Assembly: GCA_023238725.1 (NCBI GenBank)
Contig: CM041552.1
Span: forward strand, 14,299,147 to 14,363,146
DNA from: Scortum barcoo
Lineage: Eukaryota; Chordata; Actinopteri; Centrarchiformes; Terapontidae
Direction of reading: 5' to 3'
DNA: 64,000 nt
The notes under the pieces: generated by a model
Seen by the model: only the letters and a program-made list of their open reading frames with translations
Told to the model about the DNA's origin: nothing
The model's database searches: none
Made by a program: the position numbers and the translations under genes
In this document: positions 1-15,254 of the stretch, in pieces
How the letters are laid out: each line of letters begins with the position of its first letter
Position numbering within the stretch: the first letter of the stretch is position 1

Positions 1-1151
1 TCTAAACCATTTTACACCTGCAGCACGTGTGCATCACTGCTGTGCTAACCTCTCAAAATGACCAGATATGTGTTGCCAAGGCCAGCCATGCAAACTCCGT
101 GAACTTGTGCCAGTGCTTGCGCTTATGCCTCGATTCATGAAAATATAGCTACAAATGCTGAAAATGCTCTGCTTTTCCTCCTGTGGTGAGCTATTATCTC
201 CTGGCAGCCAGCGGGGAAAAACAAGCTTTTGTTGACTGGGTTTTGATTAGGGCAGAACAGCAAAACCTCAATGCCAGGTACATATACTGCATATAATGCA
301 TATACTGGCTCATTCATATACATTACTTAAGCATCAACAGGCACAGGCATTTTCTCTCCGTCTTTCCATATCTGGATATTTTTAGCTGTGCTGCCTGTAA
401 ACTTTTACTTTTCTGATGTCCTCTCATTTAGTTGCTTGTTACTCTGATGCAGCGATGAGATCTGATGACTGAAGGAGTGGTGACTGTTACAGAATGTTCT
501 CTATCTACATTTCTTGACCACAACATTGCTTATGAAAAAACAGGACCTCAATTCTGTATTACATTTTTTTCCAGGGGTTCAAGAAGGCTAATGTGGTACA
601 AGGCCATAAAGAAAATCATCCTTCACACAATAATTTGCTCTATAGACAACATTTGTCTGTGAACTATTTACTATTTACAAACAAAAGAGAAGAAAAAAAT
701 GTCTCAGCAGTGAAAGTGGAAAATAGCTTTTCCTAGTATTTACATTAAAAGTATTACATATTTAAACTTTACTCTTTGCTACGTTAGGGCATTGATAAAA
801 TTGGACGTAATGATGGTACCCAATGCTGCAGGTAGAGGAATGTCCGGGGATGATTATGACAGGGTGACAGGATTGTGGAAAGATCAAAGTGTCCGAATAC
901 ATCAAAATTATCATGATCATAAAGCATCATAAAAGGTTTGTTTTGAAGCTTTATTGACTGTCTGGTTCATACATGAATGCAGGCACATGCATTAACACTC
1001 ACATGACCACACACATACAGCCAGCATGTCTTTGCCCTTGTCCTTCTTCCAGCACTGGTAGTAGGGGGAAAAAAAGATCACAAATGGCTGCTATTACGGA
1101 GAACTGTCCTTGTCCACCCACCCAGATTCACTCCAGATAAGAAGCCTCACT

Positions 1152-1182
<31 letters not shown>

Positions 1183-1191
1183 CACACACAC
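1152..1191. repeat. (CA)n microsatellite, interrupted
   Basis: CA runs at 1152-1176 and 1179-1191 separated by TG. Confidence 0.95.
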
Positions 1192-4100
1192 TTGCAGCAC
1201 GTGTACACATTGTCCTTGCGGTGCAAGAGAGAAGCAAGAGAGAAGCAAGTCTTTCTTACAGGCAGAGATGCATTTAGGACTCTATAGCTCAAATTGCTGG
1301 CAGCCATGCTGAAGCTAATGGGCGTGGGCTTGGATCATCACAGCCAGTTTGTATGGGATTTGCTCTGTTCCTGCAGAGAAACACCAGCAATGGCTGAGAT
1401 GAGAACACTGATGAGATATAGCCCAGTGCTTGGGCCAGACAAGTTCATTGACCTATCATCGCAATTGTTTATTTTCCCCTGATTTTGCTGTCTCACTTCA
1501 GTCTCTGTGGGCTGTAAGTCAGTGCAGCAGGGAACTAGTATTCTGTCTCAGTGAAGTGTAAATACCCAGTTCCTCTTGCACTGTTGTATTTGTCACTGTT
1601 GACCTGCAGAGGGGAAAGACAGTGTCCCCACCAGCATACGTGGAGTCTCCAGCTGCTGCTTTTCACCAGACAGTGAGCCCCCAGTATACCGGAGCCCCAA
1701 CCAACTAGTAGGTACTTCGTACTTTAAAAAATGCTGGCTTCGTTCAATTATTTAAATGGCAAGGTCATTTTTGAAAATGTTTTACAGTAGCTTCAGGCTA
1801 GCTTAGAACATCAGAGATAGATGTTGGCCCCACAATGTGACACAAAATAGCAAAACAGACTAGTGGTTGCCCTGTTTACTGCATTAGTTGAGGATTAACT
1901 GATGTTAGCACATTTCATTGGTAGCCTCACACAACATTGTGATAGGGTAGATTATTGGAAACATTCATTTGTTTATTTACTTAAACATTTTTAGTCAATG
2001 TTAGAGACATACACCTTACAGTGAACCACTCCTTGAGGTCTGTTAATGTAGCCACCTCCCATATGACCAGGTGGTGCATTTGCACAAACATTTGGTTCCT
2101 GTGCCCGGTGTCAAATGCCTTTCTTATCTCATCCATCCATTTTATACCTGCATGAACAAATTATCCACACACACTCGCACACATGAACATATGGAGACCC
2201 CTCTCCCACACAGATATACACACTCCTCCCTCTACGCTCCATTCTGCCAGTCCCTCTCCATTATGCCACGTCTTTGATCATGGCTCACAGTGAAGAGTTT
2301 GGCATGTCCTCAGAGCCCCCCTCCCCAGCTGTTGCCAGGCCCTCTGCCATTATAATCGGTTGGTGCAGCCATCGGCAGCTGCCACCTTTGCCTTGAGCTC
2401 CACCTCTGGCTGCACAGATGCCTGATGTGTGTACGGGCGGTTGTACACCTACCTGTGACTGTGCTCTGACACGTATATGTGCAGTCACCTACACACATGC
2501 CTCCATCCATCTTCTTATCTGTGCACACATCTGTGGCATTGACTGCTGTCTTATTTGTAATTCATTGCCATGTGTTAATGGTTAATTCACCAGGCCCTTC
2601 TCCAGGAGGCAAGGGACGGCTGCTTGCTTAATGGCTAACTAACCCTGGGAGGGACTTGTAGTTGGCATGTGCCCACCTCCAGGTAGGCGTTTTACCAGAT
2701 GTGTGTCTGGTTGTGAGGACAAAGGCATTATGATGGGCCAACAGAAAACTTGCAGTGTGTTACGCATTATGATATATTTCAGTGATTCCACTCATGCAGG
2801 TCAGACTGGTTGATGAGATGAGAGGGACAGAATTTAGCCATGAGGGTTAGTGGTACTGAGATTTGAGAAACAAACTGTGCTTGCTGTAAGGCAGCATAAT
2901 GTTTTTTGGGGAATCTTTTGCTATCAGGGTGTTGTGTCAGTGGTCCTCAGTTCTTTGTGTTTCTGTGAATGTTGCCTAGTTACAATATTCAGGTCTCTGT
3001 GAGTCTATTTAGTGTTTATAGACAGACATTAACATGAAAAAGGTCAAACTTGAAACAGACCAACAAAATGACAAACAAAACAAAAACGACTGAATAATGA
3101 TGAAGGAAGTCTCATTTGAAACACATTAAAGTTGAAATAAGACTTGAAGGTTAGAGGAAAGGAAAGATGTAGATATGGATAATAAAAAAGGAACTAATAA
3201 AGAGGAATGGGGGCTGTGTATATGCCAAACAACCTTAACATTAAAATACAGCAAAAGCAAAGAAAACCTGAATGAGGGCATAGATGTTTTGGCAGAAGCC
3301 AGAAAACAATATTTCTTTTAAGCAGAAGTGGAAAGTGAGGATACATGAGGCAAAATAATATCTTGACAACATATTATTATTGTCTGAATAGCAAGTACAG
3401 TGGGAAAAAAAACAAAGGGAAGACAAAAAAAGTTGAACTAAAACAGAAGGTACAGATAGATTACAATAAAAATAATATGAAGTTGACCACAGAGTTCATT
3501 ATTCAAGTTGTCTAATTGTGTTTTCAGTTTCATTACTCACTCTTGATACTTTTACCTAACGTACAAACACTTTGATGTCGCTTTCATAGGCTCAGTTTTT
3601 CCTCAGAAGAGACAAACAGTTCAGTTAGTCAATTTACAGTATCTTTTTTAACATGTGATTATTGGATTCAGAGCAATAGCTTCGTACTTTATGTCACACA
3701 AACACACAATGCAACCAGAGAATATGGAATTGCATATTAGAAAAAAAATCTTTGATGTCATTGTTACCATGGCAGTAAATCTAAGTAAATCAAGTTAACA
3801 TGACACTGTATTTGTATGAAAATCAAATCAAACAAAGAAAACTATTTTGATGCAGAATAACATTGATTACCATATTTTTACTCTATTTGTAGTGTTTTAG
3901 GTATTTCACAATAAAACAGCATGAGCACAAGGCATAAAAATGGGACAGAGGCAGGGGAGCAGTTATTAAAAATATGATCTAACAGAATAGAGGAAAACAT
4001 CTGTTCATGTAAATTTAGTTTTTGCTAAATCTGCAGATTTTAAATGGGCCTTTGCATACCACTTCCCAAAAAGGAAAAAAAATATGCAAGAGTAGTAGAG

Positions 4101-6147
4101 GTAGTGAGCTCTGACTAGTAAACAGCTGAGAAGTAGGTGGATTAACAGGCTACTGATAGTGGGGGAATGACGAATTTCATGGAATGACATAATTGGACAG
4201 TGTTGATAAGATAAGCATACGCACAATTAAACACATACACACATGCGACTGGACTCCAGGGCAGTGTGGCGGTCTATTAACTGTGTACAGACAGGTAGGC
4301 TATTTTCACTGTGCAGCCAACTGTGTTATTAACTCGCTCTGCACTGAATCAATTGATAGGTCTCCAGGTGTCAGTGTGTGTTAGCGTGTGTGTTTGTGTG
4401 GCTTTTTCCTTTTTTTTTTCCAGTTTCTTTGTTGCCTCTCCTGTCTCCGTCTCCAGCTCCCTGGCTGTTCAGGGTCAGTGGATGATTGTCTCTCTTGTAT
4501 TTCTCCTATCTCCTTACCTCAGATTACACAGAGTGCAGTCCTGTAGGGAAACGCTGTGGATTACCGTCCACTCCGGTTCATCTGTGTCCTGTCCTGTCCT
4601 GTCCCCAGATCCCTCACCTTATCAGCTGCGCACACACACCCCAGTAGGGATAAGATCCCACCCACGTGGACACTCCATCCACTGGTCGTATTACAACCCC
4701 AGTGACAAAAGCATATGTACACTGAAGCAGAGGTACATGTAGATACATCCACACACCCACTTGCAAACAGAGAGTGTTTTCAGCATTGGGCTTAAATACA
4801 ATGTTTACGCAGGCATATCCCGAGGGGTCTCCCAGTTACATTGTTAACCCTCCTATTTTGCTCACTTGTGAAACCTGTATTGTCAGGGGCTGCAATATCC
4901 CACACCTATTCCAAATTCAGGCCTCATTTATGGAACCATGTCATGTTGTATGTATGGGAGGTGTTAGGTGGTCTCCCGGGCCCCAGCTAGCCATCTGGTC
5001 CCCTATACGCTGTTTAACAAGGCAGAAGTGGCCCTCGGTCAAAGGATCAGATGGCAAACAGCAAAAGAGAGACTAAAACATTGGTTATGGTGAACTGTGG
5101 CTGTAGAAGCAGAGGGCAGTAGCTCTCTCTGCAGTGGCTGTAAGGAGATGTTGATGACGACACACACGTATAGCGGCACAGACCAACACACTGTACTTGT
5201 CACTGAATCCATGTTTGTTCTCCCTGGAGCTTTATTAGGCTAGGCTTTGGGAACTTTGTATGGCCTCAGATACATTCTGCCCCAGCTCAACACCTAACCT
5301 CTCTCCATGCCTTTTCCTCTATACATCTCTGTGTTCTTCTTATCTTTGTAATCTTTGTGTGTCTCACGGGGAGAGCCTAGTTTCCTGGAAGCCCAGTTTG
5401 GATGTCTCAAACCATCGATGTACAGATAAATGCTGCCCCACCAGTATCTGTTTCTCAGAACATACTTTATCCATATATAACTGATATGTGCTGAATATGT
5501 ATTTAGAGTAAAACTTTAAACGATGCTACAGTTCCCTCTACTTGTTGTATTTTGTATTTGGTTCTTGTATTCTTTTGGATTGGATTTAAACGAGTGCTTG
5601 TAGTGGAAAAAAAAGTGCCCTTATTCAAATATTGGCCTATGTATCAGCCGCTATCAGCATTAAGTATTGGACTGTGAATGTCAATTGGAAATAAAAGCTA
5701 CTAGGAGATGTGGCTAATTTTCATAACATAATTTTTACAGTCTGTTTATTGTGTCTGTATGAAATTACAGACAGATGAGAAACTAAACTACTTTTCACAG
5801 GAACACCTTCAGTGCTGCTTGGCTTTGATTCTCTGAGATACTGGAGGGATGAATACCGTTCTTCCAAATGATATTTGGTGATTTGGTAAAATGGTTACAA
5901 AGTATAACAGGGCCACCAGATCTTTCAGTGTAGGAGTCAAGTATAAGTTAATTTCTCTCATTTCATTCAAGCTATGAAAAATCACAGTGCCAATGTCAAT
6001 GCAACCCTGACCTCCTCCAAATATTTAACTAAAGGTGAAATGTTGTGAACAGTGCCTGTCCCTTTTTCATCAAATAACTTTCACTTCATCACTTAATGCA
6101 TGTCGGTTGGATCAGATTAGAATCGACAGATGGCCATGAAGTGTACC

Positions 6148-6167
6148 TTTTTTTTTTTTTTTTTTTT
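6148..6167. repeat. T20 homopolymer
   Basis: Twenty consecutive T between GTACC and GAGTCTCC. Prone to sequencing length error. Confidence 0.95.
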
Positions 6168-8984
6168 GAGTCTCCTTGAAAGTGTAAAAGGCAAAGAAGA
6201 ACAAGAGAGAGGGAGGGAGGAGAGAAATATGACCGTGAGCCAGTATCAGGGAATATCCAGTACATATCAGTACTGATACTGCTGAAGGGCCTAAGGAGCT
6301 TTGGCTTTGTCTCTGCGGGTGAGAGATACTCGCAGGGTCCACGACTTAAGCAGTGTCCCTGCCTGCCCTGTTGAAATGATGATAAAAAGTCGATACCTCT
6401 ATGTTCAGCGCCCATCACTCAAGAGTGTGAGTATATGACTACATGCCAGTGTGTGTCAGAGAGAGAGTGAGAAAGACAGACAGAAAGAGCACAAGGGAGA
6501 GGGAGATGAGTGATTGAAAGCAAGGTGACTAATGTCCTGTTCATGTGGTGGATTATAATATAGCATTGCCCTGAAGCTACAGGATGAGCATTGCCCCCCT
6601 CGGGTGCTCTCAACCCATTTGAGTGCCTGAATGTCTGTCCATTTCCCCCAGACTGTCACATCAAAGGCTGTCACAGACACAGGAAACCACTCTATGGTAA
6701 TAATGGATAACAGGAGAAGGGCCCACTAAAGCCATCTTCTTTCACTTTGAAACTTTTGGCTGTGTGTGGCTGTGTGCTTCAAATCTACCCCTTCCACAGA
6801 GAAGCATCTTTAACCTCTCACAAGCCATTGTTGGCTTCTTATATATGGAGTCAATCTAGAGTTCTGCAAACCTTTTTTCAGCAGTTGCATCCTTTGCTTG
6901 TGGATCTGTCCACCACCGAGGGCTCTTCTGTCTGTCAAAATGTCTTCTGATCTCTGTCAACTAGCTTAGCAAGAGGATATGAATGCAGCACAACTGTAAG
7001 GCCCTGTTCCTGCACTGACAGACTCAGCAGAGTGTGCACGTTGAGGAATGACAAATTCAGCCTCCTAATTACATTCCCCTAATCAGACTAATCAGTGGTA
7101 CAGGAGGATGCAACAAACCATCCATGGTGTCTAAAATGTCACCATGAACAAAACAGAAGGGCAGAGGACGGGCAAAGACTCTCTGTTAGTTAATGTACCA
7201 CAGATGACTGTCTTTAATCTCTCACTTTCTTTCAGCAGTGACTAGTATACACAGCTGTTTACATTGCAAATCATTTTGGCACCCGTTTCATTAACAGTCA
7301 TTCATTGTCCTCACGCTCTATAACGCGCGTTGTCTTCGCACAGGATCAACCGACCTTTGCATGAGTGAGGTTAGTGTGAGGCCTGTTCATCAGACTGCTT
7401 TGAAAGAAGTGCTCCTGTCATCCACTGTGAGGCATTTTCTTTGAATAATAAAGGTCAGTTAAACTACCATGTCAAAATGCCACAGGCTCTTCTCAGCAGC
7501 CTCTTTGTTTTAGTGTGTCTCTGAGATTATATAAGGTATGAAATGCCAAAAAAGGACATATACTATAGGATACTTTGTGACTTCAGGCTATCGCTGTATA
7601 TATACAGTCTCTATCAGTAGTCTCCCAGGGGGTGACAAGCACTTCCTTTCCTTCTCACTAGCTGGTGTCTATTAAAAAAGTGTCCTTCTTTCTTTCTGTC
7701 GTCAACATTGCTCTGTTCTTTCTTTCCTCCCTCTTAACCTCTCCTCCCTTTCCTCTCATCAAACCGTCCGCTGGTCTCCCTTGACCTTCCAGACAATTAC
7801 ATGCCACTGGATCTATCTCCAGGCCAGGCCTGTTGAGGGAGATATGCTGACTGACAGGTAATGACACCTACTGAGAGCTGGAATTCCCCCAGGATTCGCC
7901 GTCTGCTTGCCTGCCAGCCCGCCCGCCCGCCTGCACGCCTGTCTCCCCGTCCCTTGGGTCCAGAAACTACAACCGCCACTTCGTCGCTGTTTTCATCATA
8001 ATAACCACCCTCCTACTCCTCCTCATCATCGTCATCGCCGAGATTATCCTTGTGCCACAGACATTGTGCTCAAACAGTTTGTCAGCTGTCTTGCCGTCTC
8101 TCTCTGTCACAATCTGTCAGTCCTTTGCTGGTTGCAACAGGTCTGCTCAGGGTTTTCCCTCTGTCACCATCTCTCCCTGTCACTTTACCTCTCTTTTTCT
8201 ATTTCTTTCAGACTGTAACTATCCCTTTAAATCTCTTTCCTCCTCCTCCGCGACTGTCACTCTGACTCTTTCCAGCTCAGTCCAAACTATCATTTATTGT
8301 CACTCATTTACACTGAAAGGCTGAGTAAAAATGAACTTACGGCATTTATTTTCATCTTTCCTCTTCCAATCACTTTCATTTTAATGGTAAAGGCCCATTA
8401 CCTTGACTTTAACTCCTCCTGTGACACCAAGACTGAGGAGGTGGTGGTGGTTCAAAAGAATGGGAAGTAAATGTCTGTGTGGATGTATGAGCCTGAGTCT
8501 ATGAGAGACGGGGAAGGTGACTGTGTCATAACTCATTGAGGTTGTCGTGAGAATTGATGGGAACCACAGGCTGTGCACCAGGTGCTGCCATTTTCTCTAA
8601 AGTGATGGAGTTGAAGTTTTTCTCTGCCCCCATCAGAGAACCACACAGACACATGCAGTAGCTAATCTATACAAGCTGGAGCGGTGAAGAGGCTGAATAC
8701 ATGTCCAGGTGTGGGGAGTTTGCACAGGTTTATGTATTGATGAAAAAAGATATTAAAAAGCTTTTACTGTAACACCCCACATATAAATCCATAATCTTTT
8801 GCAACTTTTGCTTCTTTACTCACAACAATAATTTAATTTTATACCTTGTATCAAATGTAACCAACATTGTGGGTGTTGCGTATTAAAAGACTTTTTTTCC
8901 TGTGGCTCTAATTGGTCTGTAACTTATAAAACTACTGGCCCATAGACATTTTTATTGGTTCCATCAAATTATTTAATAACATAT

Positions 8985-9050
8985 AATGAAAAGAAAACAC
9001 ACAAAAAAATAATAATATAAAAATAATAAAATAAAAAAATACATTTGTAT
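8985..9050. repeat. AT-rich low-complexity tract
   Basis: Runs of AAAAAAT, AATAATA and AAATAAAA; no open frame or motif. Confidence 0.85.
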
Positions 9051-12000
9051 TTATTGCAACTTTTATAACTTTAACAGGACAAGAATTCCTGAAGTGTTGG
9101 AGCTGGGATCTGTTTGTGCTGTCTGTGTGTGTTACCGGCTCTTGTCATGGCCCAGCAGTGACTTTACAGCCTTTAAAGAATGATCTCCTCCACCGTGTCC
9201 AGCTTTGACAGGAGCTGACAACACACCACGCAATGCATATTTCCATTTCTGTCGTCATGTTTGACCCAGGGGGATTCATCCTTCCATGAAGGAATGAATT
9301 TTCTTTTCCTTTTTTCTCATAGCTTTCTTTCACTGCCACCACTTCCATTTTCCTTAAATCCTGATCCATGAACAAAATTGGAGCTTTGCGCTCATGACAT
9401 TGACAGAGCTGTCAAGCAACTTTGTTGAGAGGAGTCAGGTGTTATGGGAACATCAGGGGCAGCACAGGCCGACGACTGTATGTTTGTTTTTCGTCTGTGG
9501 TTTCAGGACTGACCCAGTCAAGATGGTGAGCTTTTAAATTTACTATCGCAATATGACTTTCTGCCAGCCCTTGGCCATCAGGCAGCTGTTACTTTTAATG
9601 TTCACAATCCACTCACGTCATCCCCAGTGAGTGATTGGTCATCATCTTGTCAATTAAAACTCTGCTGTGAATGTCACACCTACAGTTATCAGGACGGACA
9701 CTAATTGTCATAGAATAGAATATTTTTCAAATGATTTTAGTTCACTTTCAAAGTAATCAGAGGAAAAAGTACTGGAGTACCATGTCCAGACTGACACCAG
9801 CACTGCATGGAAAACAGCCGCTTCATTCATTTCAATGAGATGATGGCAGAACAGAGGTGCAGACGCAGAGCACTCTGGCAAACAAGGCAAGGTCGTCTGT
9901 GTCAAACCTGTCTTGTATGTCATTGTCTGATTAGTAATTACATCAACTCCAACTCAGTCCCTTACGTATTATATTTCAGTTTAAATGCCCAGTAAGTCAC
10001 CAGTGTGTATTTTAATAAGTAAACAGTTCATTGTCAGTAAACATGTAAAGTGCTGCATGGGCCTGATGGAAAGTCTTTCTAATTAAATTAAGCTTAAATG
10101 TAATTTTTGTTGAATGACATGAAAGATGTGGAGTGTTGGCCTTCGTTTTCAATTAACACAAAAATTTCCGGTACTCTGCCAGTTTAAAAACACTACTGCA
10201 AATGTCAGCAGTATGGCTGTCAGGCACCAGCCACCCCTCGCTACAAAGCAGGCTTCGTTTGGTGAACTTGAGATTCTTAGTGCGAGGAATAGACACCCAG
10301 TGTGCCTGTGTCGTTGGAGACAAGCCCATGCCAGTGTGGCCTGGGTACAATGAATCATACTCCCTGCTGTCTTTCCATGACAACCATTGCTCATTCTCTA
10401 TCACCACGCTGTCAGAAATAACCCATTCTTTCTAAAGTTGAAATGTTTGCCAACAGCTACTGAGAATGGATGGCCATTAGTCGGCATGAAGACATCAGGA
10501 TTTGGAGCGTTGGCTCAGCTGATTCAAGAAAAATACAAGTAGGCGGGCTACTTTGCACTGATGAATTGCTTTCAGACCTCTCCAACCCAGTGGGAGTGGA
10601 ACTGAACAAATAGCAGCATCGGTCTGTCAGTGGATGAAATAAAAGATGAGGCTGCACAGTATACACACAGGAGGATGAACTTGTGGTCCAACATGTTAAT
10701 GCCAAGCCAGCCAATCACACTGCTGGTTTTATGTGGTTATCCACCATCATTTTTCTCATTTGGCATCCGCCACTCCCTAACCCACCTAGCCATGTCCACT
10801 TTCATCAATCTGAGTGCTCCTGTGACAGGTTCTCCACTGACTCCATTTTATGATTTGTGGCTGTCCTGTAGTCATGCTGACACTGGCAGGGTCCCGTAGG
10901 TGGAACCCTTCTGTAAACAACTGTGCTTTCAATTTATCGGATGTCATTGTGCAGCTATTGGAAACACTCTGTTGGTGCTAATGTATTAACAATAGCAGGC
11001 AGGAAATCATGTGGTGTGCATCCTCTGGATCTTTAGTACTTCATGTCAACATCTGCAGCATTTCAACCATCTGCAGTCCCTATGTGTTTCTGCCAAATAC
11101 AACGTTTGCCAAATATTCCGTTTCTTTTTTTTTTTTTCCTCTTTCATCCCTTAGTATACAAGCTCAAGCCAGTCACACGTGGCATCTTTGGGTGTGTTTG
11201 CTTGTTACGTGAAGTATCATTTTTCCTCTCACTACCAGCTGTTTTCATTGCAATCAAGAAAAATAAGAGCCGGAGTCACCTCTTCAAATATAAAAACGTT
11301 GAATTTATTATATAGTGTTTTGACTTATAATGCTGTGTGATCGTGGGTTTAATATTGTGTCAGTAAAAGAGGCTGTTAAAAGTTACAGTTGCCGTTCCTG
11401 ATTGGTTCTGCATAAACCTCAGCAGATTCTGCAGCTCCTAAAACCTCTGTGGTACTATATCAGCTACTTGTGTATTTGCACTTGGCTAGCTGTTGTTCTA
11501 AAGCGACGTGACTCTGCGTTGGTGCCAGGTAATAAGCTGAAGTGGAGCAGAAATTAAATAGAGAGTGGCGCTGTATAAACAATTATTCCCAAGAAACAAA
11601 TTGCATACAATACACACACGTCCGCGCTCAAACAGTAACACACGTGCACTCACCTTCCCAAAAGTCCTGTTCCACAGATATGCTGGATAAGACCCTCTGC
11701 ATATTTATTCCCCTGCGTGAAATGAGCCTCCAGTCATACCACAGATCGTAAATGTATACAGTACACTTGATATGCAAACACACAATGTGTACGCGTGCAA
11801 GACAACAAAGTGCACACAAGAGAATACACGATACAGTAACACTCACACATACATTACACATACACAGCCAGCGATTATTATCTGAGACAGCTGTCATCAC
11901 CCTGTCTCTCTCATCCACAGCCTCGGTGCAGGGGATTCTGGGATACAGACTTGCAGTATATGCTCTCTCTCCCCCTTCCTCCCTCATTTTCACTAACACA

Positions 12001-15000
12001 ACCTTGGTTTTAGAGAAACTGTAAGTACAGTTGACAGACCACTGATCTCCTTGAGGATTATTTGAGCCTTGATTTATTTTAGAGCCACACTGATCAGTTT
12101 CACAGTGTGTAACCATCAGTATTTCAAAATTCACCTCCTGTAATGCTTTATCAACCATCATTACCATGTTGCTCTTATTGGCTCAATTGTGCAAGAATGT
12201 GATAATTGCCCGACCTGTGAGAGCAACATCAGACGCTATATTCTCTCATGTCCCCCTTATCTTAGCCAATATGGCTATAGGGTGATCTGCGGAGTAATGC
12301 TGTCAGGAACCATCAAGAAGTGTAAGATTATGACTCACTAATTATCATCTCTTTATCTCGATGTTGCCATTCACTCTTTGTCATCAGCCCTTGCAGGTTC
12401 TTTGTACGTGAAGGCTGGAAAACAAAGGCAGCACTCCCTCGCGTGCCACTCTGTCAATGGTTTTTACATTCATAGGCCCCGGAGGGATTCAGTTACAGGC
12501 TCCCTTTTAATCACAAAAATGGTGATTTCTACACCAATTATTATAATTATTGACCGTGTCCCGTTTATATCCACGTTTATGGGTCTAACAATTTCCCCAT
12601 TGACCACCGGTGACAGCAGAAGATGTATAAACTGTAGACTAAAGATGCGTTAACTGAAATGACTGTCAAAAGTTTTACAGGCCAGCGGAGTCAGAGTTAG
12701 AATTCAGCCTCAGATTAATGAGACTTAACACATCAGTCCACTTGCACACATTATGATAGGTGTGTGCGAGCTATAATTACATTATGTGACACCAGGAAAT
12801 CAGTTTCTTGTCGCCAGGTCTTCCGTGTGCGAGGTTTTCTAATTATGTAAGATAGCACCTCCGCTTCCTTCGGTAGTGCACACCACAGGGCTTGCAGATG
12901 AGATTGATTAAAGTGTGGAACTAGCAGTTCCATTTGCCATGCAGTCAGACAAGCAGACAGATTGGCTGTGGTATAGTTTGCAGTCATGCTGCACCAAGTG
13001 AATAAAACAGCTATTAGACAAGCATGACGCATGGCATTTTCCTCCGCTGACATACACAAATGCACGGCTGTTGAGGCGCACAGGTACATGCATACACACT
13101 CATAAATATACAGGGGAAATACTCACACTGAAGAGGCTATGATAGCTGTCTAGTGTATCTGCTAATTAATGTCAAAACAGCCATCAAATAAATGAGAAAT
13201 GTTGTTTATAGAATGTTGAAAATACCAAATTAGTTTAGTCTTTGATTTTCAACTGTTATTTACATGGATAAAAAAAAGAAGAAGAAATCGCAATAGATAT
13301 CAAGCTCCTCTAATGATGTCTTTGAAATGCAAGGGAGATGCTGTTTGCATCTGGATGAGTAGATTTCAAACTGTGTGATTTTTAACAGCGTATTATGAGT
13401 GTTGTGTGCCCATATGTGCATGTCTAATACTCTTTGATTAAAGTTAAGACTCACCTTCTAGATGGAAATAAAAGAGACTATTTTAAATACAATTTACTGG
13501 CAAGACCTTGATAGTACTTGCATGTCACCCACGGAAGAAAAAAAAGCCAACCGTCATTTTAATGACCCTCTGCAGTCCCAGTCAGTTTGGTCTCCCTCAG
13601 TGAAAAGAGGGCAACATGTACAACCCATTAAACTAAAAGGCAGCTGAGTGAAGGTGCTGAGAGAGGACAGCCCTTTTGCATCTTCCAATTTTGAGGTCCA
13701 CGACCTTCACATTTACTGTTCTCTACGTGGCATATAAATTGAGGACCCTATTTGAATTGCAGCCGTTGGTTGAGTGCTATGGCTTAACTTTGAATCAGAC
13801 AAAGGTTTTTCCAAGTACTACCTGCAAGATTTAGGTTTGAATTTTCCAGCAATTTATACATGAAACAGTGAATCAAATCTAGCACATTTAAGCAGAAAAT
13901 GAGAAATGATGCCAGTGACAATGATAAGGGGAGAGCTAAAGTTATGAGTCAGTGTCCCACGGGAGAGTTTGATTAGCTAATGAGCTGCTTTGTTATTTTG
14001 TGTTTTTAAAGGGCATCCGAGTTTGCGGCCTGGCCCATAGTGGCTTCTCGGCTGATGCTGTCATTAAGCCCTCTTCAAACCTGCATTAGTACACAGCTCT
14101 GTTTCTGTGTGTTGGCATGTTTTCAGGAAAAACAAATCTGATCCCTCCTGAACACGATAGGGTGGACTAATCAGCCAGCTACAACAAAACAAGCAGACCT
14201 CTAATGAAGTTACTGAATTAGATGTCGATGCCAGAATATGGGGAAGGGAGCGTTTGTGATGAATAATCTAAAGACTCGACATGCTGCTTCCTAAAAAAGA
14301 GCACTTGAGGTGATCAACTTGAAAAGCAAACATTGTCGGCAAGCAGCTCAATTACTTCACTCTGGGACAGACTGACTGTCTCCTTATCAGGTGCTCATTC
14401 ACATTTGTTTATATTTTCAAATCACGAAAGGTGGATTCCAGCCATGAAGACACAAACAGCGTGTGACAAGAGACCTAAAAAAAGTTTAACAAGCCACTTA
14501 GTGCATGGATGTATCGTACTTGAACACTGATTTTGAGGGCCACGCAGTTGCCAGAGTAACTCAAGGGTAAGCTACTTGATGTAATTTGAAGAAAAGAGAT
14601 GTGTGATTTGTATTTCCTGATACACTAAGTTAAACAGTTGCAATATAATAAACCCAAGGGCAGTTTTCTTCCTAGGGAGTTTTTCTTTGCAACACATTTG
14701 AGAGTAGTGTCTGAGCACAAAGATGCATAAAGTGACATTTCCAACAGTACAAGGCACAACGGGCTTGTGCCTTGAATAAGCATATGCTGTGTCGAGTTCA
14801 GACTACATGATATCAGCCCTGTAATAGCTCCCCCCATCAGACATACAGGCAGGGGACAAATTAAAGAAAAAGCCTGAATAAAAGAGTGGAGAAACATTAA
14901 ATGCAGAAGCTTCTGTGCACCAGAGCTCACTGAATGCTTTGGTGAGCATGAAAATGATGTGAATAAAATGCTACAGCCACAAAATCTCAACCCAGTTTCA

Positions 15001-15129
15001 CACCAATAGAGGATTTTGAACTTAAGTGTCAGACAATGCTCTCCACTCCCATCTCCATAACCGCAAAGGATGTATTATAAACTCTGACCTTCAGATCTAT
15101 TTAGTGTCTCTGACTGTCTCCAATGGTGA

Positions 15130-15254
15130 ATGTCCTTTGGTTGTGTCTGGCTTTGTTTGTTTTTCTTTCTGACTGCTGTACTCAGGTCTCTCTGGCAAAA
15201 GAGATCCAAATCTCAGTGATATTACCTGATTAAATAAAGGTTATATATATAAAA
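15130..15254 (+). mobile_element. LINE 3' end, teleost L2-like (or a SINE sharing that tail)
   Basis: A TG/T-rich stretch, then TCTCTCTGGCAAAAGAGAT, ATCTCAGTGATATTACC and TGATTAAATAAAGG, ending in a short TA-rich tail. This is the hairpin plus AATAAA-containing terminal motif of a very common fish non-LTR retrotransposon tail. No reverse transcriptase frame is present upstream, consistent with a 5'-truncated insertion. The family name is from memory. Confidence 0.55.

Noticed and set aside
800..826. CCAATGCTGCAG/GTAGAG as a possible phase-1 donor for the missing upstream exon
   Set aside because: The frame before it has no leader-like hydrophobic stretch and no upstream start.
2264..2277. 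ATGCCACGTCTT as a possible leader start (MPRL)
   Set aside because: Stops after four codons.
4311..4742. 143-codon + strand open frame
   Set aside because: Begins in GTGTGT-rich sequence giving VSVCVSVCVCV and continues as low-complexity Ser/Pro; no homology recognised.
11628..12167. 179-codon reverse-strand open frame
   Set aside because: Its Cys/Val-rich middle is a translation of CA/TG-rich DNA; no recognisable family, no splice signals.
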